Of a DNA stretch of 9,366 nt, positions 1 through 5,041 are shown one piece after another. How positions within the stretch are numbered: the first letter of the stretch is position 1; every line of letters starts with the position of its first letter. The DNA lies in NCBI GenBank assembly GCA_937892135.1, contig CALAUK010000119.1:1-9366 (forward strand). The letters run 5' to 3'. The DNA is from an uncultured Clostridia bacterium (lineage in GTDB: Bacteria > Bacillota > Clostridia > UBA1381 > UMGS1253). Below the pieces are notes generated by a model. The model was not told the DNA's origin and ran no database searches. It was given only the letters and a program-made list of their open reading frames with translations. The position numbers and the translations under genes were made by a program.

Positions 1-2
1 TG

Positions 3-134
3 GGAGATTTTGCTGTTATCAACGAGATATATGCAAGTTATTTTTCAGCTCCGTATCCGGCTCGTTCCTGTGTTGAAGTTGCAAGACTTCCAAAGGATGT
101 ATTAATAGAAATTGAGGCAATAGGATTAAAGTAA
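3..134 (+). CDS. ridA: RidA/YjgF-family enamine/imine deaminase, 3' fragment
   Basis: The plus strand is open from the window edge and encodes the last 43 residues of a RidA (YjgF/YER057c/UK114) protein, ending at TAA 132-134. The fragment contains PYPARSCVEVARLPKDV followed by LIEIEAI, which is the family's C-terminal signature. The Arg of PARS and the Glu of IEIEA correspond to the ligand-binding Arg and Glu of the trimer-interface active site. RidA proteins are cytosolic trimers of about 125 residues that hydrolyse reactive 2-aminoacrylate and other enamines/imines, so about two thirds of the gene lies outside the window. The ORF is antisense to the odd tail of the nagB frame, which explains that tail. 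Identification of the fragment is firm. Whether it truly neighbours nagB is doubtful (see the junction finding). Confidence 0.85.
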   Translation, partial: GDFAVINEIYASYFSAPYPARSCVEVARLPKDVLIEIEAIGLK

Positions 135-661
135 TATGAAAAACCATGATCTGCTGTTATAACAATAAGTGTATCCTCTGTAAGGGCACGAACACCGGTA
201 CGGGAAGTAAGAGAAGTAAAGGGCTCATTGAAAGCAATATGACCATCTACGCCGCTTCCGCCAAGGAAAAGGTCGATGCCACCGTAGGATTTGATTTTAT
301 CTTCGTAACGCTGACACTCAGCTTCTAAATCTTCAGCCATACCATTTAAAATGTTAACATTCTCACTTGGGATATCAATATGGTTGAAGAAGTTGTCATG
401 CATAAAATACCAGTAGCTCTGATCGTGCTCTCTGGGAAGTCCTACATATTCGTCCATGTTGAAAGTTACCACATTTTTGAAACTAACGGTGCCGGCTTTA
501 TTCATCTCAATCAGCTTTTTGTATACACCAAGAGGTGATGAACCGGTAGGCAGTCCAAGTACGAAAGGACGGTTTTCTTTGTGATTGTTGATTGCGCAAG
601 CGATGTGATTCGCTGCCCATGCAGACATCTCGTCATAGTTGTCCTTAATAATAAGTTTCAT
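38..661 (-). CDS. nagB: Glucosamine-6-phosphate deaminase with replaced C-terminus (chimeric ORF)
   Basis: NagB converts glucosamine-6-phosphate to fructose-6-phosphate and ammonia, the last step of amino-sugar catabolism in the cytosol. Residues 1-166 are a good match: the LPTGSSPLGVYKKL phosphate loop (about 38-50), FNMDEYVGL with catalytic D70, and the GVDGHIAFNEP segment with D139, H141 and E146, equivalent to E. coli D72, D141, H143 and E148. After RALTEDTLI the frame leaves the family. The remaining 41 residues read through a phosphatase-like scrap and then antisense through ridA, so about 95 to 100 genuine residues are missing (the usual length is 240-266). The start at 661 is supported by GGAGAG 9 nt upstream and by a promoter. 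Genuine nagB sequence is about 164-661. No nagA is visible. The product as written should be non-functional, but the truncation may be an assembly artefact. Confidence 0.8.
   Translation of the reverse strand: MKLIIKDNYDEMSAWAANHIACAINNHKENRPFVLGLPTGSSPLGVYKKLIEMNKAGTVSFKNVVTFNMDEYVGLPREHDQSYWYFMHDNFFNHIDIPSENVNILNGMAEDLEAECQRYEDKIKSYGGIDLFLGGSGVDGHIAFNEPFTSLTSRTGVRALTEDTLIVITADHGFSYYFNPIASISINTSFGSLATSTQERAGYGAEK
137..175 (-). other. Short alkaline-phosphatase-superfamily-like fragment at a junction
   Basis: Read on the minus strand in the nagB frame, this stretch encodes DTLIVITADHGFS. A hydrophobic strand followed by T-A-D-H-G is the metal-binding DHG motif of alkaline-phosphatase-superfamily enzymes (sulfatases, phosphopentomutase, type I phosphodiesterases). 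It matches neither NagB, which continues differently after LTEDT, nor RidA. It is about 13 codons wedged between them. I infer that it is a scrap of a third gene, joined to nagB through the shared EDTLI-coding bases. It is too short to assign to a subfamily, and chance resemblance is possible. Confidence 0.35.
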
Positions 662-716
662 TCCTGATCACTCTCCAAATTAAATTATTTTTTATAAAAA
701 ATCTAAACCAATATAT

Positions 717-745
717 ATTATACACCCATTTTTTTTTCTTGTCTA
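717..745 (-). promoter_or_regulatory. Sigma-A promoter of nagB
   Basis: On the minus strand, TAGACA (740-745) lies 17 bp from TATAAT (717-722), which places the transcript start near 710 and gives a roughly 50-nt leader before the nagB start. The box match is 5/6 and 6/6. No convincing operator or riboswitch is visible in the short A/T-rich leader. Confidence 0.7.
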
Positions 746-819
746 GCATTTTTTTTGCTTATATTAAAAAAATTTTTCCTTTTTTTGCTCTGTCAAAGAA
801 AGTTAATTTATTAAAGCTA

Positions 820-848
820 TTGAACTTTTAATATTAGTGTGCTACAAT
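820..848 (+). promoter_or_regulatory. Sigma-A promoter of ispE
   Basis: TTGAAC (820-825) lies 17 bp from TACAAT (843-848), so transcription should begin near 855. This rules out translation from the upstream in-frame ATG at 837 and supports the ispE start at 900. The 662-836 intergenic stretch otherwise holds the divergent nagB promoter and long T/A runs. Confidence 0.75.
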
Positions 849-899
849 AAAAAATGTATTTTTTTCGTATATGTTGCTGAAAAAGAGAGGCGTGAAAAT

Positions 900-1745
900 A
901 TGGATAGTATAAAGCTTAAAGCTTATGCAAAGATTAATCTGTCGCTTGATGTTAAGGGAAAGCGCGCTGACGGATATCACGAGGTAAGCATGATAATGGC
1001 AAGCATAAGTCTTTGTGATGAGGTTTGCCTTTTTAAATCTTCGGATATAAGCCTTGAGATAAGAAATTCTTCTGAATTATCTTCAGAAGATAACATAATG
1101 ATAAAGGCGGCTAAAAAGTTTTTTGAAAAAACAAAGATTAACTCGGGCGTCCGTATGGTGCTTGAAAAGAATATTCCGATTGCAGCAGGAATGGCGGGTG
1201 GGAGCACAGATGCAGCGGCAGTTTTAAAAGGTCTTAACGAGATATATAACACAAACCTTACAGAAGACGAGCTTTGCATGATTGGTCTTGAGCTTGGCGC
1301 AGACGTTCCGTACTGCATTAAAGGCAAGGTTATGCTCTCTGAGGGAATAGGAGAAAAGCTTAGCTTAATAGGTGATATAAAGGACTTATATGTTGCGGTT
1401 GTTAAAACAAAAGAGGGGCTTTCTACGGGTGTTATATATAATAAAATTGACAGCGAGCAAAACTTACACAGTCCCGATAATGAATTTTTGACAAACTGCA
1501 TTAAACGAAAAGACTATGCTTCCTTATGTAAAAATATGAAAAATGTTATGGAGCAGGTCAGCATAAAAGAAATTCCTGAAATTGCAGAAATTAAGGAAGA
1601 GCTTATAAAAAAAGGTGCGCTTGGTGCTATGATGAGCGGTAGCGGGCCAACAGTTTTTGGAATATTTGAGAAAAAAGAAGATTGTATTAAAGCTGTTAAT
1701 GATATGAAAATGAAGTATTTTTCGTGCCTGGCAGAATTTATATAA
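900..1745 (+). CDS. ispE: 4-diphosphocytidyl-2-C-methyl-D-erythritol kinase
   Basis: IspE is a cytosolic GHMP kinase that phosphorylates the 2-hydroxyl of CDP-methylerythritol in the non-mevalonate (MEP) isoprenoid pathway. The 281-residue product matches the usual length. Visible landmarks are the N-terminal AYAKINLSLDV with K11, the GHMP glycine-rich ATP loop PIAAGMAGGSTDAAA (about 93-107), LGADVPYC with catalytic D135 (the E. coli K10/D141 pair), and the C-terminal GAMMSGSGPTVFGIF. The start at 900 is chosen because GAGAGGCG precedes it, the family N-terminus begins there, and the promoter lies downstream of the longer in-frame ATG at 837. The gene stands alone between its own promoter and terminator. 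It is divergent from nagB and convergent with the zinc-ribbon/TM2 gene. Confidence 0.95.
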   Translation: MDSIKLKAYAKINLSLDVKGKRADGYHEVSMIMASISLCDEVCLFKSSDISLEIRNSSELSSEDNIMIKAAKKFFEKTKINSGVRMVLEKNIPIAAGMAGGSTDAAAVLKGLNEIYNTNLTEDELCMIGLELGADVPYCIKGKVMLSEGIGEKLSLIGDIKDLYVAVVKTKEGLSTGVIYNKIDSEQNLHSPDNEFLTNCIKRKDYASLCKNMKNVMEQVSIKEIPEIAEIKEELIKKGALGAMMSGSGPTVFGIFEKKEDCIKAVNDMKMKYFSCLAEFI

Positions 1746-1747
1746 AG

Positions 1748-1779
1748 AAGAAAACCACAGGAGAACCTGTGGTTTTCTT
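1748..1779. terminator. Intrinsic terminator after ispE, probably bidirectional
   Basis: A perfect 14-bp stem (1748-1761 with 1766-1779) is capped by an AGAA loop. Its core is CCACAGG/CCTGTGG with flanking A and T runs, beginning 3 nt after the ispE stop. The T-rich 3' arm serves ispE. The A-rich 5' arm gives a U-rich tail on the other strand and could also stop the convergent gene ending at 1829. Confidence 0.85.
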
Positions 1780-1803
1780 TTGTGATTGGGGGATTATATT
1801 AGG

Positions 1804-1822
1804 ACGAATCTGAAAGATTCGT
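1804..1822. repeat. Small inverted repeat downstream of the zinc-ribbon/TM2 gene
   Basis: ACGAATCT and AGATTCGT form an 8-bp perfect inverted repeat around a GAA loop, lying just past the stop of the minus-strand gene. No U-tract follows on either strand, so it is a weak terminator candidate at best. It may be a 3'-end protecting hairpin. Confidence 0.45.
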
Positions 1823-1828
1823 TAGGGG

Positions 1829-2203
1829 CTATTTAAGAGGCCGTCCCTGTGCATCAAAAGGGACTCTTCCTTTAAGAATTCTTATTCCATCATAAATAGG
1901 GAGAAGAACGCCTATCGGTAAAAACATTATAATGGGAAATATAGTCCAGAAGCATGAAAGGGAAATTATAATCTCAAACATAGCTATATGGTAATTTCCA
2001 AGATACAAACGGCCCAAAGCAAAAAATGGAAAAACAATCTGCAAAATTCCTGCTAAAATCCTTGATTTGCGCTTTTCTTCCTGCGCGGGCGAGGATTTTT
2101 CTCTTTTTATTTCCTTGCCGATTTTTATATTAGGGTCATTTCCGCACTGTGTGCAAAGAGGGCACAGTTCATCCATCTCAGCACCGCAATTTTTGCAAAA
2201 CAT
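1829..2203 (-). CDS. Zinc-ribbon and TM2 domain membrane protein
   Basis: This is a 124-residue protein with an N-terminal zinc ribbon (MFCKNCGAEM, then CPLCTQCG; C3, C6, C14 or C17, and C20 as candidate ligands). A charged linker follows (about 22-47), and then a TM2 domain made of two hydrophobic segments (about 48-66 and 73-108). The turn ALGRLYLGNYHIA matches the TM2 consensus (G-x-x-R/hydrophobic-YLG), and the domain closes with IYDGIRIL. Zinc-ribbon plus TM2 proteins are common in Firmicutes, and their biochemical role is unknown. The start at 2203 puts the CxxC motif at the N-terminus as is typical, with a GAAAGG-like site upstream. It is monocistronic, with its own promoter. The fold assignment is firm and no function can be inferred. 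Confidence 0.85.
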   Translation of the reverse strand: MFCKNCGAEMDELCPLCTQCGNDPNIKIGKEIKREKSSPAQEEKRKSRILAGILQIVFPFFALGRLYLGNYHIAMFEIIISLSCFWTIFPIIMFLPIGVLLPIYDGIRILKGRVPFDAQGRPLK

Positions 2204-2238
2204 ATATGTCAGCCTTTCGTAATCTTAATCACATCTTA

Positions 2239-2267
2239 ATTATAGTTTAAATGCTTGTTAAAATCAA
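2239..2267 (-). promoter_or_regulatory. Sigma-A promoter of the zinc-ribbon/TM2 gene
   Basis: On the minus strand, TTGATT (2262-2267) lies 17 bp from a perfect TATAAT (2239-2244), placing the start of transcription near 2232 and leaving about a 30-nt leader. The rest of the 2204-2323 gap shows no other structure. In particular, no clear terminator follows yaaL. Confidence 0.75.
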
Positions 2268-2323
2268 GTGCTTTTGATGTTTATATACATAATGTTTACA
2301 GTTGTTCATATTTTGTTAAAAAA

Positions 2324-2566
2324 TTATGGTGCAAGATGTTTTGCCCTGGTGAGATGGTAGTTGTATTTAACCTCTGCTGCCTTTATCTGATATGAGTAAA
2401 GGTCAATAAGAACAGGATCGGTGGCAAAAACAAAATTTGTCATAGCTGTTTCAAGCTCGTTTTTAGCGCGCTTTAAATCTGAAATAATTTCCTTTTTTTC
2501 GGGTTCATCTTTTTGTGTATCTTTTTTTGGAAAAAACTTTTTTGTATATATAAGAAAACTATTCAT
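2324..2566 (-). CDS. yaaL: DUF2508 (YaaL-like) small cytosolic protein
   Basis: The 80-residue product carries the DUF2508/YaaL signature in its second half: ISDLKRAKNELETAMTNF, then ATDPVLIDLYSYQIKAAEVKYNYHL, predicted as two helices. B. subtilis YaaL is of similar size, and its function is unknown. The start at 2566 is fixed by an excellent AAAGGAGG about 6 nt upstream. A much longer in-frame extension (to 2857) exists, but it is low-complexity, runs across the spo0A promoter and overlaps the spo0A start, so it is not used. The N-terminal 20 residues are basic and lysine-rich. The gene is divergent from spo0A. A TATAAT-like box is present at 2606-2611 on the minus strand, but no good -35 accompanies it. 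Confidence 0.85.
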   Translation of the reverse strand: MNSFLIYTKKFFPKKDTQKDEPEKKEIISDLKRAKNELETAMTNFVFATDPVLIDLYSYQIKAAEVKYNYHLTRAKHLAP

Positions 2567-2705
2567 AGCTTGCCTCCTTTTTTTATTCGCAAATTCTATA
2601 TATTTATTATATTTAAAAAAATTTCCTTTATACCCGTTAAAGCTGTGTTTTTGTGAACTAAAAATTGACAGAAAAATATTTTTTTGGAAAATTTTTGAAA
2701 TTCTA

Positions 2706-2734
2706 TTGATTTTTAAAATGAAATATGGTAAAAT
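2706..2734 (+). promoter_or_regulatory. Vegetative promoter of spo0A
   Basis: TTGATT (2706-2711) lies 17 bp from TAAAAT (2729-2734), so transcription should begin near 2741. That excludes the in-frame ATG at 2725 as a start. I see no exact 0A box (TGTCGAA) nearby. An isolated TTGACA at 2665-2670 has no matching -10 at normal spacing. Confidence 0.65.
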
Positions 2735-2742
2735 ATGGTAAA
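2723..2742 (+). repeat. Tandem 10-bp repeat over the spo0A -10 region
   Basis: ATATGGTAAA occurs twice in direct succession (2723-2732 and 2733-2742). The duplication spans the -10 box and the predicted transcription start of spo0A. The second copy carries a similar GGTAAA, so it could supply an alternative start site or simply be a recent slippage product. Confidence 0.8.
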
Positions 2743-2781
2743 CTCGAAAGAGAAGAAAAAAATAAAAAGGAGATATTGGTA

Positions 2782-3588
2782 ATGGAAAAGAGTATTTCGG
2801 TATTAATTGCGGATGGAAATGAAAAGTTTGCGAATTCAGTGAGGGATTTTTTAACATGTCAGGAGGGTATAGATGTTAAAGCTGTTGTGACAAATGGTCG
2901 CGATGCTTACGAGAAAGTGATTGAAACAAAGCCAGATGTTATGTTGATGGATATGATAATGCCATATGTTGATGGTTTGGGAGTTTTAAAAAAGATTAAG
3001 ACCTCTAACCTTGAAAAAGAGCCTGTTGTTATGATGCTTTCGGGGATTTATCAGGAAAAAGCACTTGAACAGGCTTCGGCACTTGGGGCAAATTATTATA
3101 TGATTAAGCCGATAGATCTGGAAAATCTTGCAGACCGTATAAGAGAATTTTCAGGAAGAGGAATGGGCGTTAACATACTAAGTTCAGGCTCTGTAAGAGA
3201 CGGAGAATTTACTGACTATGAAATTGAAAGAATAGTGACAGATATTATACACGATATAGGAGTGCCTGCACATATTAAAGGTTATCATTTTATAAGAAGC
3301 GGTATAATAATGGCGATAAAGGATATGGAAGTTATAAATCATATAACAAAGCAGCTTTATCCTGATCTTGCAAAGATGTATAAAACAACACCGAGCAGAG
3401 TTGAAAGAGCTATACGCCACTCGATAGAGGTTGCGTGGAACAGAGGATATAACGAAACTGCACAGAAGCTTTTTGGATACAGCATATCCTCCGACAAAGG
3501 AAAGCCTACCAATTCAGAATTTATTGCAATGATTGCAGACCATATAAAACTAAAAATTTCAAGACCTGTTAGCACTTTTTCAAGATAA
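2782..3588 (+). CDS. spo0A: Stage 0 sporulation response regulator Spo0A
   Basis: This is the master transcription factor for entry into sporulation, activated by phosphorylation and acting on 0A boxes. The 268-residue product has a receiver domain (about 4-124) with phospho-acceptor D57 in DVMLMDMIMP, S87 in MMLSG and K109 in MIKP. A short linker leads to the Spo0A-specific effector domain (about 145-260), including IGVPAHIKGYHFIR, the recognition-helix signature SRVERAIRHSIEVAW (205-219) and KPTNSEFIAM. The receiver's acidic pocket reads IADGN (D11-G12) where the family usually has DD, so one Mg2+-coordinating acid is missing. The start at 2782 is set by AAAAGGAG upstream and by the promoter position. 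spoIVB and recN, its common upstream neighbours, are absent. The gene is monocistronic and is followed by a shared terminator. Confidence 0.96.
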   Translation: MEKSISVLIADGNEKFANSVRDFLTCQEGIDVKAVVTNGRDAYEKVIETKPDVMLMDMIMPYVDGLGVLKKIKTSNLEKEPVVMMLSGIYQEKALEQASALGANYYMIKPIDLENLADRIREFSGRGMGVNILSSGSVRDGEFTDYEIERIVTDIIHDIGVPAHIKGYHFIRSGIIMAIKDMEVINHITKQLYPDLAKMYKTTPSRVERAIRHSIEVAWNRGYNETAQKLFGYSISSDKGKPTNSEFIAMIADHIKLKISRPVSTFSR

Positions 3589-3623
3589 AAATAAATCCCG
3601 TTGAAAATCAACGGGATTTATTT
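3589..3623. terminator. Shared bidirectional terminator between spo0A and queT
   Basis: A 16-bp perfect stem (3589-3604 with 3608-3623) has an AAA loop and the core ATCCCGTTG/CAACGGGAT. It starts immediately after the spo0A stop codon, and its other arm overlaps the queT stop (3622-3624). U-rich flanks are present on both strands. Confidence 0.9.
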
Positions 3624-4140
3624 ATTTAAATAATTTGCGGTTTCTTACAAGATAGTAAAGTGGCAGACCCAGAATATAAAGAACTAAAACTTCTCCAATT
3701 CCTACGGTAAGCACACAATATAAAACAGAAAACATATTTTTGTATGTGCCGGTTATAAACGGAAGATAGCTTCCCACAATAAAAGCATTAGACAAAATAG
3801 TGGGAAGAGGGAAAAACATCAGGGTAAGCTTGTTTTTTCTGAAAAACTCTCTCATACTGTAGGTCAAAACTGCTGCAAGAACTGTTGCAAAGGTGCCTAA
3901 AATCAGGTCAAACATATTTACTCCGTAGGGCGAAAACAGATTTGCCATAAAACAACCAACAGATACGCCCACCGCACACGTCGGGGAGAATAGGCACATC
4001 ACCATAAGAGCTTCTGAGATGCGGAACTGAATGGGGCCGTATGAAAGTGCATTAATGCCCGGAGTGAGAGCGAGGCACACATACAGAGCGCAAACAAGCG
4101 CGCCTTGCGTAAGGCGCAAAATACTGTTTCTTTTTTTCAT
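3622..4140 (-). CDS. queT: QueT-family preQ1/queuosine-precursor ECF transporter S-component
   Basis: This is an integral membrane substrate-binding (S) subunit that would work with a shared ECF energizing module to import a queuosine precursor (preQ1 or a related compound). The 172-residue protein is hydrophobic throughout, with about five to six membrane segments. It carries the family motifs SYGPIQFRISEAL (33-45), GCFMANLFSPYG (62-73) and the late LPTILSNAFIVGSYLPF. A short basic tail (VRNRKLFK) follows the last helix. The start at 4140 has AAGGAG 8 nt upstream. A preQ1-I riboswitch candidate occupies the whole leader, which independently supports the substrate. No ecfT or ecfA genes are present here, as is usual for group II ECF systems. 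Confidence 0.9.
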   Translation of the reverse strand: MKKRNSILRLTQGALVCALYVCLALTPGINALSYGPIQFRISEALMVMCLFSPTCAVGVSVGCFMANLFSPYGVNMFDLILGTFATVLAAVLTYSMREFFRKNKLTLMFFPLPTILSNAFIVGSYLPFITGTYKNMFSVLYCVLTVGIGEVLVLYILGLPLYYLVRNRKLFK

Positions 4141-4151
4141 AAAATTATCTC

Positions 4152-4191
4152 CTTTAGTTTTGTTTTAGGTGAGGAAGGTCTCGAACTCACC
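4152..4191 (-). promoter_or_regulatory. preQ1-I riboswitch candidate controlling queT
   Basis: On the minus strand, a P1 stem GGTGAG (4186-4191) / CTCACC (4168-4173) encloses a 12-nt loop TTCGAGACCTTC (4174-4185). An A-rich tail TAAAACAAAACTAA follows and runs into the Shine-Dalgarno AAGGAG (4149-4154). Stem length, the TTC at the start of a 12-nt loop and the AAAAC...CTAA tail match the class I preQ1 aptamer, one of the smallest riboswitches. Loop bases CCTT (4175-4178) are complementary to AAGG of the Shine-Dalgarno sequence (4151-4154), suggesting translational control through the pseudoknot. The predicted transcript start (about 4198) lies a few nt before P1. I could not run a covariance model. 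Confidence 0.8.
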
Positions 4192-4204
4192 GATATCGAT
4201 GTTA

Positions 4205-4233
4205 ATTGTAACATATATTGAGTTTTTTTTCAA
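4205..4233 (-). promoter_or_regulatory. Sigma-A promoter of queT
   Basis: On the minus strand, TTGAAA (4228-4233) lies 17 bp from TACAAT (4205-4210). The predicted transcription start near 4198 leaves just enough leader for the riboswitch and ribosome binding site. Confidence 0.8.
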
Positions 4234-4252
4234 GAAAAATATTCTTTTTATC

Positions 4253-4281
4253 TTGCAAGTTTAAAAATATTGTGATAAAAT
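4253..4281 (+). promoter_or_regulatory. Sigma-A promoter of the kdgA-kdgK operon
   Basis: TTGCAA (4253-4258) lies 17 bp from TAAAAT (4276-4281), giving a predicted start near 4288 and a leader of about 77 nt. It runs back-to-back with the queT promoter, with 19 bp between the two -35 boxes. The -10 box is embedded in a palindrome (4273-4286). Confidence 0.7.
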
Positions 4282-4286
4282 TATCA
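4273..4286. promoter_or_regulatory. Palindrome over the kdgA -10 box, possible operator
   Basis: TGATAA-AA-TTATCA is a perfect dyad of 6-bp half-sites spanning the -10 element. Its position would let a bound repressor block RNA polymerase. A/T-rich dyads also arise by chance, and I cannot name the binding protein. Confidence 0.4.
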
Positions 4287-4292
4287 TATGCG

Positions 4293-4313
4293 GAATTTTA
4301 GTTCGTAAAATTC
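4293..4313. promoter_or_regulatory. Inverted repeat at about +6 to +26 of kdgA, possible operator
   Basis: GAATTTTA and TAAAATTC form perfect 8-bp arms around GTTCG, just downstream of the predicted transcription start. A site here is well placed for repression of the KDG operon. In RNA the pairing would be weak because it is nearly all A-U, which favours a DNA operator over a structural RNA. Confidence 0.45.
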
Positions 4314-4333
4314 TGTGACATATCGTAAAAAAT

Positions 4334-4345
4334 GCGTTTTAACGC
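4334..4345. repeat. Small inverted repeat before the kdgA ribosome binding site
   Basis: GCGTT-TT-AACGC, a 5-bp dyad, ends 5 nt before the AAGGAG ribosome binding site (4351-4356). It is the third dyad in this leader. Its loop is too short for a stable hairpin with all pairs formed, so its significance is uncertain. Confidence 0.35.
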
Positions 4346-4364
4346 TTAAAAAGGAGTAGGAAAA

Positions 4365-5018
4365 ATGGATAAAGAAACAGTTATTCAAAAAATTCAGGAA
4401 GTTGGCCTTGTAGCCGTTGTTCGTGCAACTTCTGCAGACCAGGCAAAAAAAATTACGGATGCTTGTATTAAAGCAGGCATTGCGGCTATTGAAATGACTT
4501 TTACAGTTCCCGAAGCAGACCAGGTTATCCGCGAGGTTGCTAAAACATACTCACCCGAGCAGATTATTTTGGGCGCAGGAACTGTTATGGATGCTGAAAC
4601 AGCAAGAATTGCTATCCTTGCAGGTGCTCAGTACATAGTAAGCCCTTATTTTGATGAGGACACAGCAAAGCTTTGTAACAGATACAGAGTGCCTTATATG
4701 CCCGGCGTTATGACAATTAAGGAAACTGTTGCCGCTATGGAGGCGGGTGCAGACATTATTAAGCTGTTCCCCGGAGACACATTAGGTCCTAAGATGGTTA
4801 AGGCTATTCACGGTCCCATTCCTTATGCAAAGATTATGCCTACGGGTGGTGTTGATGCAGATAATGTAGGTGAGTGGATTAAAGCCGGTGTTGTTGCAGT
4901 TGGTGCAGGCGGAAGCTTGACTGCAGGCGCAAAGACAGGTGACTACGAAAGCATCACAACTATTGGTAAGAAATTTATTGAAAATATTAAAAAAGCCCGT
5001 GCAGAGCTTAAGAAATAA
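4365..5018 (+). CDS. kdgA: 2-keto-3-deoxy-6-phosphogluconate (KDPG/KHG) aldolase
   Basis: The enzyme splits KDPG into pyruvate and glyceraldehyde-3-phosphate, and often also handles 4-hydroxy-2-oxoglutarate. It is a class I, Schiff-base TIM-barrel enzyme in the cytosol. The 217 residues match the family length. Key sites are AVVR (17-20), IEMTF with the general acid/base E43, LGAGTV (69-74), SPYF (93-96), the Schiff-base lysine K133 in IIKLFPGD, and the phosphate-binding PTGGV (159-163). The start at 4365 has AAGGAG 8 nt upstream. It is the first gene of a two-gene operon: kdgK starts 23 nt downstream with no terminator between. Together they convert KDG from hexuronate or pectin breakdown to glycolytic intermediates. 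The symbol eda is equally used. Confidence 0.93.
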   Translation: MDKETVIQKIQEVGLVAVVRATSADQAKKITDACIKAGIAAIEMTFTVPEADQVIREVAKTYSPEQIILGAGTVMDAETARIAILAGAQYIVSPYFDEDTAKLCNRYRVPYMPGVMTIKETVAAMEAGADIIKLFPGDTLGPKMVKAIHGPIPYAKIMPTGGVDADNVGEWIKAGVVAVGAGGSLTAGAKTGDYESITTIGKKFIENIKKARAELKK

Positions 5019-5041
5019 TATTGGTACTGGAGGAGAATGAA

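Noticed and set aside
38..163. Tail of the nagB ORF as a novel C-terminal domain fused to NagB
   Set aside because: Most of it is the antisense of a genuine ridA 3' end, and the rest resembles a phosphatase motif. It is a junction product, not a domain.
721..800. T/A homopolymer runs between nagB and ispE as a possible origin or AT-rich regulatory element
   Set aside because: No iterons or DnaA boxes are seen. The runs simply flank two ordinary divergent promoters.
837..899. N-terminal extension of IspE from ATG 837
   Set aside because: The predicted promoter (-10 at 843-848) lies downstream of that ATG. A ribosome binding site and the family N-terminus begin at 900.
977..1501. Long minus-strand ORF inside ispE, and similar antisense ORFs in spo0A, kdgK, the AraC-type gene and htrA
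   Set aside because: They are shadows of well-identified genes, with no ribosome binding sites, no promoter and no recognisable domains.
2567..2857. 97-residue N-terminal extension of YaaL on the minus strand, and the plus-strand ORF 2421-2741
   Set aside because: Both are low-complexity Phe/Lys/Ile-rich readings of A/T-rich DNA crossing the spo0A promoter. YaaL has a perfect ribosome binding site at its internal ATG (2566).
5021..5041. TTG start at 5021 for the KDG kinase
   Set aside because: The GGAGGAG site lies inside this extension and is spaced correctly for ATG 5042, where the PfkB N-terminus begins.
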